NCBI GenBank assembly: GCA_029204225.1
Contig: CM055109.1
Coordinates: 27,410,178 to 27,474,177, forward strand
Reading direction: 5' to 3'
Length of the DNA: 64,000 bases
Origin: Diphasiastrum complanatum
Lineage: Eukaryota > Streptophyta > Lycopodiopsida > Lycopodiales > Lycopodiaceae
The notes beneath the pieces are model-generated. The model saw nothing but the letters and a program-made list of their open reading frames with translations, was not told the DNA's origin and did not search any database. A program made the position numbers and the translations under genes. Numbering within the stretch: position 1 is the first letter of the stretch; each line of letters starts with the position of its first letter. Positions 31,178-46,100 of this stretch are shown piece after piece.

Positions 31178-34100
31178 GTAAGTAGTCTTATATTGCTCCC
31201 TTCACGCATTCATGGACTGTAAAAATCAGTGGGCTCTTTCAAGGATTTGCGGTTGATGGTGTTAGGAGGGGAAGGGGGGGGTGAAGATTTGCATTAAGTA
31301 TTTGATTTGATGGTGGGTTTTCAGCTGATTGGAATTTGGTAGTAAAGATCATGTTGGGCAGCCCTGAATCTGCATAATCATGTAGATACATAGAGGCTGT
31401 AAGACTCCAAGCAAGGTTGGTTATTCAATCAATTTGAAGGGTGATGTTTAGACACTTTTGCTCCAAAGTGAAGTGATTTTAAGCTGATCAAACCAACCCA
31501 CAAGCATGATGTTAGAGTCAAAGAATTAAAGAATCATAGACTAGCATTAGGAGTTACAATCGCTTATGATATGCCCTTATACTGGAAAAATTACTGGACC
31601 TCATTAAGTTATGCCATGTTGAAATGTGGAATTTTGACATGCTGTCAATGTCGTACTAGGCATACTCCTAAAATTTGCTGCTACTAGTGTGATAGTGCTT
31701 CGGAATATGGCATGTGGGATTATGTATAATAGCGAAATTATGGAAAATGTGCTGTTTTTTAATTTGTTATTCTTTGGGGGTGGGGATGGGAAGGAAGGTA
31801 GTTAAGATGAGCTGTGGCGCTGGGAAAGAAAGTGGCATTGAAAAAGGGGAAGTGAAAAGAAAATTTGTAGGTTTAGTAGAGCTCGAGTCTATGGAGAGCA
31901 GCAAACAATCAAATCTATAATTAATGAGTGTACATTGTAGATACTCCCATTTCAAACGCAAACAGTTCAAAATCTAGTGCAGACGTGCACGGTGCTACTA
32001 TCAAGCCAGGAACATGCATGTAAGAAGCAAAACTTTGCTACAAACTTCGTGTAGACTAACACGAAGACACAGTTTTAACAAAACAACTCTAGACGCAGCA
32101 ACTCGAGGGAGGTAATGAGGCAGCAGATAGAAGGTGATGAGCTCAGCTAGCTTATCCATGAGGTATTGCACCTTGTTTCTTGAACTGAATTCCCCACACA
32201 GCCTGTCACAACTACCAGTTGTAACAGTGAAGCACAATATCAATATCTATCTTCCTTCGAAAACATTTGCTTTGACTCTTTCTCTATATAGCCAAACAAC
32301 TATCAATCCTTCAAGTAACTTGACTTGAATAACAATTTCCCACACAACTCCCTCTTAGAGCTTGCATCTTAGTCAATTCCAACCTTGACACAGCCTTATA
32401 TGATTTCAGCCTTCTGAAGTTGCTCCTCCTGTAACTACCGCCTGTAAACCTGTAGTATAGCAAATCTGCTATCTCCTGTGACTGCCGATCTCTTGACCTT
32501 TTGATCTGCCTTTTTGCTCTTGAAAGATCTTGTTTGTAAGATCCGCAACCAATAACATTCACACCTGCATGCAACCCTATCCAAGTTTGCTCTGACGTTT
32601 AGGTTTCTAGGATTATATGTGGTCTTTGAACTCTTCACGTTTGAAATTCACGATTTGAATTCTGCCTTTGAATTTTGAATTCTGGTCTCTCTGACCCGGT
32701 TAGAGTTCTCTTATTCTAACCTGATTCAACCTTGCTCAAACTTGAACCATCCCTATTTGAGTCTTGATTCTATTCTTTTTTGAACCTGTTCTGAGCAGCA
32801 AACCAAGTAAACCTTTCTCAGTCTCCATAGACCTGTAGCAAAATAGCTACCTGCAACTTCCAAGTACAAACTTGTAATAGAACTTTGGTCACAAAACCTT
32901 CAATTGGTCATGCATTGATCTACCTTCTGTATAATCCTTCCTGCATGCCAATGATCTAAATCAACACAGAATAGTAATCTACATGAACATCAATAGTGAT
33001 GTGAAACTTCTTAGTTTCAATAATCTGAGAAATACTCCTCAAACAACAACAAATCCTTGGTGTTAATGTTCTGATTTAGCATGAAACTTCAAAAAATAGT
33101 GATCTCCAGCCTGTCCAAGTTTGATGGTTCTTCGAAAAATCTTTGTCAGTTCTTTGACGATCCTTCGTAATCATGGTCCTTCTGAACTTTTGATCCTGAC
33201 TATTTTCAAATCTTTGATGATCCTTGAATCTTTGACAGTTCCTTCTTTAACTTCGCCAATAAACTATTGTATTGCTCTAAACACATATAAATTCTTCCGG
33301 TTCTTCTTCTTTTTAAAAGATAAACCCCTGAACTTCTTGAGAAAATCTGAATTATTGCCAGTTCTTTTCCAAAGAATAGTGTTGCTTTCTTCAACGGTCC
33401 TTTTTTGTATTTGTCCTAATAGAACCAGCCAGTAGCTAGTTTCTATTTTGTTCTGCACCAAGTAGAACTGACGTGACTTGGCTGTGGATGCACGAATAGA
33501 CTAGTTTATTAGGTGCGCAATCTCTTCTCAAACGCCAATTGATTGCAAATTCCCTACTTCAGCAGTGATCCCTTCTGTGATGTTCCTATAGCTATAGCCG
33601 ATTACCTCTATATGTAGTAATTCTTGCCAACAAAGAGCTACATCAACAGCTATCCTTGCAGCGACTGTTTTTGTAATAATATTATAGCCAACAGTGATTT
33701 CAGAAGTGAAAAACAATTTTCAGCAATGGCTCTCCAACAATATTTTGCAATGAAGAGTACTGACTGCATTATGTCTCCTTTCTTGTACCTCTGGCACAAA
33801 TATTGTGAACAAACTCGTTCTCCAGCAAGCAGTAGGCAATTTGCATATGGTGATTAATCCCGTTCATTGACGATCTCCTTGTTCTCTCGAATCTTGAACT
33901 AGAGCTCTATTACCATGTTGGGAAACCTATTTGCTCATACTAGTAACCAAGAAAAGATTTTTATTGTGATTAAACAATAGCCAAACACATGGAAGAGAAC
34001 AAAAATGATATAAGAATGATGAGATGAACCCTGACGATGTCCCATACTGGTAACAGCTCGTAGGCATGGCCTTAATGAGACCCTAATCAAACCTAGACGA

Positions 34101-37100
34101 CAACATTAGAGTAATAATGTAGATATTAACTCTAACAACATGGTCATTATTTTCATCACCTACTCTACCAAAGGAGATTGGCCAATGGTGAAAGAGGGAG
34201 AGTGTTACGTCCACATCCTGCATATAGGATTCGGCATAATCCTAGACTTGGATACACGGTACTCCAGTACTCGAGATTATTGGTTACGCCATGTTATTAC
34301 GGACGAGGCCAGGAATGTAATTAATAACCTTGTGAGTCCCAGACACACTAAGTGGAGTTAGCACATGGAATTAGGACTGTTAATGCATGTGTAGAGTATC
34401 AATAGCAATGAAAAGCACTTTTGGAGAGTTTAGGCCTTACATGGGCACATCCACAGTGGGGTCTTGAGCCTATAAAACTAGTGGAAACTCGACCTACCAC
34501 ATGATAGTTTTGATGATTCATTGCCAGTTTCGCTCACTCTACTCTTGCTTCCTAATCCTTGGCTCGGGGGTGAAGCTGCTGAAGATTGATCAGTTGCTTC
34601 TACTTGGTTGGGTGGTTTTGCTTGTGTTTTGACTTCTAAGCAAGATCTTGAGAAGCCTTTCCCTTACATTTGTATCACAGCAAGGCTTACGAAGATCAGA
34701 GAACTTGGAGTGGTGAAGATTGCCCATAGATTTTACAGTTGATGACTGTGTATATCTTAGAATTCCAAAAGATTCTAGGATGTTATGTACCGGGAAGCAT
34801 TATAAACTATCTACCAGATGTTGTGGACCGTTCATGATTGTACAAAAAATTGGTTCTTTAGCTTATGAATTAGATCTTCAAGGCAAATACACTGCACATC
34901 TAGTATTTTATGTGAGCTGGTTAAAATAAGTTTCCATGAAGGTGGTACAGTTGGATCTAATGAGGATTTTTCCCACTTGGAAGATAAATCGCTTGGAACC
35001 TGAAAAAGTGCTCAGAACCGGAGATAAACAATTGAGAAATCGTTCTATCTCTGAGTGCTTAATCCGGTGGAAAGGTCGGATTGAGGATGATGATTCATGG
35101 GAGAGAGTTGATAGCACAAAGAAGAACTTTCCTAGGTTCTACTTTTGAGGACAGGAGCAGTTCAAGGGGGGAAGAATGTTACGTCCATGTCCTGCACATA
35201 GGATTCGGCATAATCCTAGACTTGGATACACGGTACTCCAATACTCAAGATTATTGGTTACACCACATTATTTCGGATGAGGCCAATAATGTAATTAATA
35301 ACCTTGTGAGGCCCAGACACACTAAGTGGAATTAGCACATGGATTTAGGACTGTTAATGCATGAGCAGAATATCAATAGCAATGAAAAGCGCTTTTGGCG
35401 AGTTTAGGCCTTGCATGTGCACATGCACAGTGGGGTCTTGAGCGGTGATTCATTGCCAGTTTCTCTCACTCTCTCTTGCTTCCTAATCCTTGGCTCGGGG
35501 GTGAAGCTGCTGAAGATTGATGAGTTGCTTCTACTTGGTTGGGTGGTTTTGCTCCACAGTGTGTTTTCTTTTGTTTTGACTTCTAAGCAAGATCTTGAGG
35601 AGTTTTCCCTTGAAGAGAGATGCTAGAAGAAGTGAGCGCAGCAACCAAGGTTTATGAAGATCTTACAAGCAACCTCTGCAATGTGAGATTCAGATGGATA
35701 TTGCACTTATGATTCACGCAAGCCACATTCATTTATTGAGGCAACAATTGAGAAGGTATGGCATCAAGCCATGCAAGAAGCGTATAACTCTATTCTGAAG
35801 AATGATACGTGGGATTTTGTCAAATTGCCAAGAGGATTTGTAGGCCAAATACCAAGCGGATAGGAGCATAGACAAGCATAAGCCATGATGTTGCAAAGTG
35901 TCATGCGTAGCAAGAAGGGCTAGATTATGACAAGACTTTGGCACTTGTTACGAAGATGACATCCATCAGGATGGTCTTGGTGTTGGTTGCATTGTTTGAT
36001 TGGGAGGTCCATAAAGTGGACGTGAAGAGCACATTTTGAAATGGGCAGTTGGCAGTGGAGGTCTACATGGACCAGCCACAGGGCTTTGAGCCAAAAGCTA
36101 AGCTAAGCTTCTACCTATCAGAACAAAGATTTGTAAAGTGCAATAGGAGCACCCCAACTATAGGAAAGTTAGTGATGTAGAAATCTTCACAAAAGTACGA
36201 AAGAGATGGAAGTACCAAAAATGTGAACAAAATTAACGTTTCAAAGCTGAGCTTCTACATATCAGGATGAAGATCTGTGAGGTGCACTAGGAGCAACCTG
36301 CTATAAAAATTCTATAGAATTATCTTCGAAATCATATAAGATTGTCTGCAACTGACAGCACTATCAGAGACTAGCAAAAGGGCAATTTTTGGTGATCTAT
36401 CTTTTGTACATATGAAATTTTGTTCACATATTCTTGGGCACCCAGTAGAGTGGAAACCAATGATCAAGGTTCCAACCAATTTGAAAATATGATTATTGTA
36501 TATAAGAATGGGGTAAAAATCAAAAAATCAGGGTCTTCTCCTTAAAACAAAAGAAATCAAAAAACAAAGAAAACTGGTGCCCAACTTGAGTGCTGAGAAA
36601 GTGCTCTGATATCAAACTATGAACACAAATCGTAGATATGGCTTCGTGAATCATAAGTATAAATGCTCAAACTCGTACACTTGTCATGATGGTTTCAATC
36701 ATTGTTGTCTTCACTTAAGCTAAAAGGATTTCTAGGATTCCTATTGAAATTGAAATGCCCCTAACTCGATCCTAGTTGTTATTTCCTGTCAAATTTTCAC
36801 AAACATATCACTCTACTTTCTGTTTTGCCAGCCAATTTGGCAATGTACTTTGTTTGACAGGGTTTATGACATTTTTTTTGCCATTATCATTGTAAATTTT
36901 CTTGTTTAGAAGGCAGTGGGTTACTTTGAATTTTATTGGATCTCACTAACTGCCATCAGATACAGATTGACTGTACAGCCCACCTGGCTACGCAGATGGT
37001 TACAAAAGCGCACTCCAAATGTTCTTTATTTCAAGCAAACTGAAGGTAGTATGCAGAACCATTTGTCAATCTCCGTGAAATTCAAGATAAGTAGCAGCTT

Positions 37101-40100
37101 GATGTATATTAGTTGGACAGAGGCGAGTTTTTGTAAATTATTGAAAGATAATTTTTCTATACAGATATAATAGCTCTTTTTTTTCAGGTTGTGAAAGAAA
37201 TCCTGCAATATTTTTGGCTATTGTGCCATCTGTCTAGATTATTTGAAGTACACAGTTTTGAAGCTGACTACTTTTTGATTCTATTTTGTGTCAGAACTGT
37301 TGGTTTCCCTCACGATTGATGATGGGCCGCATAAGGATATTACTCCTGAGGCAAGGCCACATTTTTTTGTACTTTTGTTCTTGACTACAACTTGTTTTGT
37401 CTTTCTAAATCAAGCAGACCTTTAAGTTGGGCAATTTCTTGTTTTTTCAGATTTTGGATATCTTAAAACAAAATGATTGCCGGGCAACATGGTTCATCAT
37501 AGGGAACAACATGGATTTGTACCCAGGCCTTGTTGAGCAGATACACAATGAAGGTTTCTTATTTGTATTTCTCTTGTCAAAGTTGTACATGGAGATGCCT
37601 ACGTTCAGTAGATTGTGTTTGGGTGAAGAAAAGCTTTCATACCATTGACTTGTTTTTGGGCATATAAACAGGACATGAGGTGGGGAACCATACCATGTTT
37701 GATGTTGCAAGTTGGCGACTCCCATTGGTATGGGATGTCAATTTTATGATGCCTTGTCAATAGTCCTCTTTTAAGTGATAGTTCTTGGATTTCAGAGACA
37801 TGTTTTCTCACCAAATTGCCAAATAGGATGCTTTTGAGGAGCAACTCATTGAAGTGGACAGACGTCTTAGTCCATTTTATCGCAAGGATGCAAATGGCAA
37901 TTTAATCAAGTGGTTCCGTCCGGTATCATACTATCTTAGTTTATCCTTTTGACTTGTTCTTAAGCTGAAAATTGTGGTTAAGCCTAGGAAGTTGGGTACT
38001 CTGAGCTGGGAGGTTCTGACATGTAAAATGAAATGATTACATGGGGCCTGACCCAAGCGGCTACAAGTTACTCTTAACTATCCTCAGGTAGAAGACATCC
38101 CTGGTGTTTGTTTAGCAAAGAGGAAAGGGAGAACAATGTTGGTATAGAACTAAGGAATATCAATCTGCAGAATTCTGTGAATGTTGCAAAAGAGACTACT
38201 GCTAAAAAATTAAGGCTTGCTCCAAGACTTTCTGTGTCTCCCAAACATGGAAAATCCGTTACCAGGAACCATATAATGGCTTTGTGATGATTTCAATGAC
38301 CTGTGCGTCAATAGTAGGCACAGGAAATGCAAGGGAATTGTCTAGGGTGAATGGGGAAAATGGGCTGTAGTGGGCTAAAAGACTGTAGCTTGGAAATTGA
38401 CATGAAAGGTGGGGGGAAATTTGGACTCCAAGGGAAGTTTATGTTCATAACTAGGTGCAGGACAATGCCAAAGAGGCCATAATAACGTGCAGTAAAGTGT
38501 AGCAGTACAAGCAGGGCCTTGTAGAGCAATAAATTCACCGAAATTAAGATGGAAGAAAAGACATGTCCCTCAACAAAAGTGACATATTACTGATAACTAT
38601 CATATTCATGCTGCTATCTAAGTATGCTATGGCTCAAAATTTCAGAGGAGATTTTGGTAATCTCATGAAGCTCATTCAGAAAGAACACAAAATGCAAAAT
38701 CGTATGGATCGCCAGCAACGTTGAGAAGACTAGGAAAAAGAAGCGGACAGCCTTGTGACAAGTAAAGAGTGTAAAATTTGTTTTTGTATAAACTATTAAT
38801 AGAGCTGCTATAGCTGAACTCAGCAGAAAGGAGAAACAAAGCCTAATCTGAACTTTCAGAAGACACAAAGTTAGAAAGATAATCGTTGATTTTGGGATTA
38901 AGGACTCGGCCATCTGCAGACAAATGATATGCATGATGCATCTGGCATAATTGTTTCTATTCTAAGGATTTTGTTTAGAACTTGTCAGTGCACTCGTAAA
39001 ATTTGTATCACAATCGAACAATACAATCTTGGGCAAGCCTTACAGATGAGAAAACTCTAGACACGGAAATGTGTGCACATTTGTCAGCAGTCAAATGACT
39101 AGTGACAGTGATGCAATGTGCATACTTTGACAAATTGACAAAAACCAAACATAACAGATGATGACCTTGAGTGCGAGGTAGGGCCAATAATTAACTCCTA
39201 GAAATATCAAGCCATTGTCAAGAAGAGGCAAATGTTGGAGTTTACCTACATTAGCGAAATGACTGTATTTGTTACATAGGCAACACTGTCAAGCAATGAT
39301 ATATGTATGAAATGTGTCTTCTGAATGTGGCGAATAAGATTGCTCGTTTTCTAGAACCCATTATGGTCACCAATCAAAGAAGACCAGGATTCAAATTCAA
39401 TAGTTGAAGAATACTTAAAGTTGGAAGGATACAGATAAGTTATGGTAATGATAAAGAAGATCATTACATAGAGAGTGCAATATCACTCGCTTTTGGAAGT
39501 ACTTAGCAAGCATCAGAAATCTAGGCAATAACTTTAAAGAGTCAGCAACAGCTAATGGCGAAAAGAGTGTTGAATGGTCAAGTAAAGCACCAGCCCGTTC
39601 TTCTTACCAAGATGGTATCGGATGTCAAAAGTACAAGACTTAATAGTAGAAACCCAACACTGCTATCAAAGACATAAAATACATCGAGAGAGAAAATATT
39701 GGAGAGCTTGATAAGTTATGAGATCAAATCAAAAGGGAGTATCAAAAAGATAATGATGCCATTTCTGAAGAACAAAACTGTCAACCAATAATTTTTTGTC
39801 ATGAACATGGTATTTAAACTCCAAGAAACTGATTAGAGTCGAATTTCGTACACAATCTCACCTCCTCGATTTAGGATAAAGTTCAAACCAACACTACCAT
39901 CAGTCGCGACGTGAAATGTCGAGAAACACCAGGAAAACATGTAACAAGGGATGTCTTAAAAGCTTCAAAAGTAGACTCAGCATTAAAGATCCATTTTGAA
40001 GGATCAGAGATTTATTGAGTTTCCAGATTAGAGTGTGAGTTTGGCATAATGATGGATAGACTTTTCTTGATGATTAGCCAAACCAAGAAATTGGCAAATT

Positions 40101-43100
40101 TCATGAATAGAATTAAGCTTCGGCCAATTATAGATCGACTCAAGCTCGGACAGGTCAAGGGCAATACCATCAGCAAACGAGGAAAGCAAAGATTTTCAAT
40201 CTAGAGTTAACCAAACAGGCATTTTTTTTTCTTAGCAAAGAGTTAACTTTGCTATTGTTGGATCATTAACCCAACAAGAAGGACGAATTTTACTGTGCAA
40301 AAACATATTATTGAATTAAGTGTCATGATATGAGACAAAAGACGATTCATAAGGTTTTGAAAGGTAGGTCACATAGTTTTAGAGTCTGATGGCTTTGTTT
40401 TTGATATTTCAGCCTTTTGTATGCCAAGATGATCAATCATGGAATCATAAATGTTGGAAGCTAAGGTGTTTGCTCTGCTTCTAATTTTTTTGTCTATTTC
40501 TTGTTAGTTGTTGTTGACAGCTTAAAATGTCTGTTGTGTTAATTGCAGTTTTTGGGTTCTTTTTGTTTGGTTCTTAATACATTCTTGTTGATTGTCATTT
40601 CTTATCTAACATTGGGTCTGTCGGTTCCCCCGGTTTCAAATGGTATGGCAAAGACAATGCTTATGAATCCAAATTAGATAAACTAGAGGGGCACACATGC
40701 AACGCTATAGAACTTTTACCTTAGTTTTAGTTGCAATCACATAGGCCTTCTTGGCCAATTTGCTACTACCAATCCAAAGTTGACCCCACTTGGGTCTCTG
40801 TTGGTAGAGTCCAATAAATAATTCCATAGAGATGTGTTACCATATAAATCTAGAGCACTTACTTGGTCCATCTTGTTCACTCAACAAGGCATCCAACATT
40901 ACATGTACTCTTTAACATCTTGTGGTGTAGGGGCTTGTATGGTACCCATGAAGGATCTCACAGAGAAGTCCATTCACTTCTGGCATGAATCTTATTCATT
41001 TTTCTGTGCATACCTTCTCGCTTGATGTATAGTAACTAGGGATGTGCCTTTATGGAAGCGATAGGACAAAGCTGACCCTCCCACATGACTAGTAATGTGG
41101 ATATCTCAAAGCTTTTCTAATCTCCTTCCTGAGATAATTGCCTTCTATGGCAAAGCTCATTTGATATAGTATAGCACATTAGTTATCACTTTGTCTTTTC
41201 TTTCATTCACTATCTGGTTGAATTCCAAATTATACTCTTGCACCAATTCAGTCGACCTAACTTGGCGACCCTAATTTTTGGTTGATAGAAATATTTCTTG
41301 GTGTAATAATAAGTACATACATAAAACTCACTACCATTCAAGTAGAATGAATCTCCAAGAGGCCTACCATTTGGCCTAAGTTAGTATTTTCATATTTTCA
41401 CATGTCTAAAACAACGAGTAGGCTGTCTTTGACGAATTGGCTAAGTTGGAATTGTTTGACTACGAGAGACATGCCTACATGGAATAGGATAGTCAACATT
41501 TGAATTTGTATCTGCCTAGAAAGAATGATGTGATCTGCCTTTGTGATAAATTGGGCATTTGCATTGTATCCTCACATAGGCAAAACATCTCGTGCAGCAT
41601 CATTGCAATGCATCTTTGATCCTCATACGACATCAAGGAACACAATGTAATTGGCTGCTCTGTCAATATCTACATCGGATCTCATGATATAAGGGGTTTC
41701 AATAAATAAAGTGCTCCTCTATTTCCACCTTTCAGTAGAACAAACTTGACATATCCTCTCTTCGCGGGGAATCCCACCAAATCCACCAATTTCAACCTGA
41801 AGGTGATACAAAGAAACCCTCATCTGGCCCAAAGTGAATCTCAAGTTGTGTGATATCTCAATATCTAGGAATGAAGCACAAGTAAAAATCCCATGTATCA
41901 TTTGTAGGAATGCCCTTTAGAACTCAAATTTTGACACCCAAGGTGCACGATATAATCCATGTATGAATTGTAAGTGTGTGCCTTAGAAAGTTCTGAAATA
42001 GAGGTACCATATCCATCTAGTAACCTTACAGCCTAAGAATACCATGACAGCAAGTGACCTTGCTCATGCAACATAAGGATACCTGGAGCTATCTATAACC
42101 CACCATATCCGTGATCCGCTAGATATATGTGATAACTCTAAAAATGGCCTCAACTTGAAGGGGAGGGGTGTTGCACACAAGCTCACAAAACCCTAAGTAA
42201 ATATACCGAAGTACCCAACAAATTCGGCACTTTATTAATCTCAAGCAAATTTACATAGATCAACAAGCAAACATGAGAGCTCTGTTGCAAGTCTCCTCCC
42301 ACCATAGTTGCATAGGAATCAAATCTCGAATGCTTGGCAAGGCTCACACTATATCCCCTCAAGCACCCCTTAACCCTGACACATCCTAACGTCGACACAT
42401 GGCAAACTTCATGCACAGTCAACACTTGCCACTTGGTATTACCTTGACACATAGGCAAGCTAGTAGGTCGATTGACTGACACGTGTCACTCATACATTGG
42501 ACCAAGTGTCCCAATGAGCATATGACACACGTCCTGTTGACCTATCCGTTGACTGTCGAAAAAGTGTCACTCATGCATGAATTGAACCAAGTGTCCTAGT
42601 GACCATATGACATGTGTCACATTGACCGGTCAACCCTCTCTACTTGTTAGGAGTTCAATCCAGCAGTATCCCCTTGCCTATCTCAGAGTTAGTCGCTATG
42701 ATTGATAATTTACAATTGTCTCCCCAGGCCGATGACTTAGTCATTTACAATTTAATAATCGCAATTTACAATTTACAATAGCCAAAGGGATTCAAAGTAC
42801 ATGTCGGATCCTCAAATGACATCGTCCTTGATGGCAAAATCTGGATATTGTGCATGCAACCAATGTGCAGTCTCCCCAGGTAGCATCACTTAGAGGTCGT
42901 CCATGTCATGCAACCAAGTACTCACGGACCAAACAATTCTGTAATTGTCTCTGCCTCTTAATACTCTCGCTGGTCCATTCGTCTCCTCCCCATGCTCTTG
43001 AAACAATACAAGGTCATCAGCCAACAAGTTATCACTGTCATGTAAAAACTTTTTTAAGCATGAAACATGAAAAATATTATGAGCCTTACTACCAGTAGGC

Positions 43101-46100
43101 AAATCCAATTCATAAGCAGCGCTATTAATCTTTTTAACAATTTTCCAAGGTCCACAGTATCTAGGTGACCACTTATAACACTTTTTTGCTTCAGGGTTTT
43201 CGAATCCTTTGGAATTCTGAGAAACACCATGTCTCCTTCCTCGAACTCTCCTGGCATATGATCCAGATCAGCAGAAGTCTTTGCCCGATCCATCGCCACA
43301 GTTACATTTTCCTTTGCTAACTCCAACATTTGTTGCATGTCAGGCATACCTTTAGTAATTGAACTGGTTGTTCTAAAACCATAGTTTAGCTCGAAAGTCA
43401 TCTTCGTAGATGCATTTTGTTTATTATTATAGGCAAACTCCAACAATGGTAGGTGACGTTCCCATTGCGTTTGCTTTTCACTCACATACTCCCTAAGCAT
43501 GTCTTTGAAAGTTTGATTAACTCTCTTAGTTTGTCCATTTGTTTCAGGATGATCAAAATTACTCATTCCCAATTGCACCTCTAACTTCTCAAATATTGTA
43601 GTCCAAAAACTGACAGTAAGACGAGAGTCCTAGACACAATGGATCTAGGTAATCCATGAAGTTCGAATACATGCTGTATAAACAAATCAGCCGTACCAAG
43701 TGCATCAATCTTATTATTAGTTGGGATAAAATGAGCCATTTTAGTGAGTTTATATACCACAACTTTGACATGTACTTTGAATCCCTTGCCCAATGTAAAT
43801 GGTAAATTCTAATTATTAAATTGTAAATGGCTAAGTCATCGACCTGTGGAGACAATTGTAAATTGCAATGTAAATATCTGTTATAGTGACTAAATCCGAG
43901 ATGGCCAAGGGGGTACTGGGTCTCATGAGAGTCTGTGCTAAAAAGTAGGAAGGGTTGACCGGTCAACATGACACGTATCATATGCTCATTTGGACACTTG
44001 GTCCAGTGCATGAGTGACACTTGTCGGACGGTCAATGGACGGGTCAACAGGACATGTGTCATATGCTCACTGGGCCACTTGGTCCAATGCATGAGTGACA
44101 TGTGTCAGACTGTCCACCTACTAGCTTGCCTATGTGTCAGAGTACTGCCAAGTGGCAAGTGTCGACTGTGCATGGAGTTTGCCATGCGTCGATGTTAGGA
44201 TGTGTCAGGGTTAAGGGGTGCTTGAGGGGATATAGTGTGAGCCTTGTCAGGCATTCCTCATTATGGTATCTCTATGCAGCTATGGTTGGGAGGAGACTTG
44301 CAACAGAGCTCCCATGTTTGCTTGTTGATCTATATACATTTGCTTGAGATGAATAAAGTGATGGATTTGCTGGGTAATTCTGTGTATTTACTTAGGGTTT
44401 GTGAGCTTGTGGGCAACGTTTGGTATCAGAGTAGTTGCTTTCAAGACTTGTGTGGGATTTGGCATCTTCAATTAGGGTTTGGTGCATTCTTGGAGAGCCA
44501 GCGCCCTACTGTAGGTGATCTGTTGGCAAATTTGGAGCCCATAAGATAGCAAATTGAAGCCCTGTGGTGGATTGTCGGCAAATTCGTCATTTTATTAATC
44601 TCAAGCAAATGTACATAGATCAACAAGCAAACATGAGAGCTCTGCTGCAAGTCTCCTCCCAACCATAGCTGCATAGGAATCACCTTGACACATCCTAACA
44701 TCGACACATGGCGTGATTTCCTGATTAAGGCCTCCCAAATAATCAAGCTGCCAATAATAATCGGTAAATATCAAATGATAGGTACTTGGGACCAAACTAT
44801 AAGGTTTACCATCAATCTATTAACATTACAACATGGGCCCAGATACTAACACAAAGGCATAAATACCAATGATTAAGATGAAATAATAACACGGTGCATG
44901 AGAACCAAGCATTTGCCTGTAGGATGTCTACAACTAATAATCTCACACGAATTTTCTTATTTGATCTGGTGTTCCAGATTACAAGCTTAGTTGTATCGAA
45001 ACGGCACTCTGACCCCAGGGCATTCTACAAGCCTTATTTTGAAACGTGAGCATCCACAATCTGGAACGATGTTCGGAACTATCTGCCTGATTCAAATCTT
45101 GTTTTTTTATTTCATGTTTATTGATTCATATAGAACATATATGCTGCTGTATTACCCTAAATACCAAATTAGACATAATCAGTTGTACAAATTGTAGATA
45201 ATCAATGGTTCTGTATTGTTTATAGATTTTATGTATCCAAATTCTTTACATATTGAATGTATGTAGGTGCATTTTTAAATCAAATAACAGTTTCCTATAC
45301 CTGAAACGGTGTATTGACTCCTTGAGCAGACCTATTCACGTAGCACATGTATTACAGCGATGGCACGTCTTGCATTATCTTTTGCTGATACTCTTCAGTT
45401 TGGTTACAGGCTCCAATCACTTCATCGCAACAACGATTCCTGTCTGCTAATCATCTAGCATTAATTATGTATTGCTTGCGGTCCCTGTTTGGTGCAGTTG
45501 TTAACAATCATAGGAGTTGCTTATTGCATGTTGGCCATGTGGCCCATCACAAGCAAGTTAGAGTCTTATATACAATAATAGTTAAGATTTGCTTGCCTAG
45601 AATTATGTCTTCTGAAGTCTCTTGTAAAGACCAGCCGCCATTTCCTAGACTTTGTTTCAATTTGAGGAATTTGTGGAGTGCTGTATTGAAGTTGAAGAAT
45701 TTCTGGCTGAATGTAATGCTCCTGCAACACAGACCAAGTAGAATAGTACTGCACAAGCACTCCAACTTGAACCAAGGCCATGTCAGCACGGGATAACCTT
45801 GTAATTATGCAGGAAATGCAGAATGTTGCGATTTCTTGGTATGTTTATATCTAATTCTACAAACTGTTTCATATAAATACATATGAACAATATTATATAG
45901 ATACTTTAATGTATCCTTCTATTATCATTATTAATGCATGTAATATAGATACTATATAGAACATAAATTCCATTTTGCACCTGTTGGCACAAATTCTACC
46001 ATTCGCTACGCACAGAATGTACTGCATTCTGCTCGTACAAAACCAAAGAAAAAATCAATAAATTTTTTCTATTCAAGAATTAATAAGCCCAATTTGCAAA

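Larger units (their letters stand above)
31178..36909 (+). other. Deacetylase intron 1 (5.7 kb), filled with element remnants
   Basis: Runs from GTAAGT to TTGTTTAG. It contains a PBS/LTR-like piece at 33902-34140, a short gypsy element at 34203-35615 and a copia RT remnant at 35735-36105. A small undetected exon is expected because the flanking phases disagree. 31178-33900 shows no recognised gene. Confidence 0.55.
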
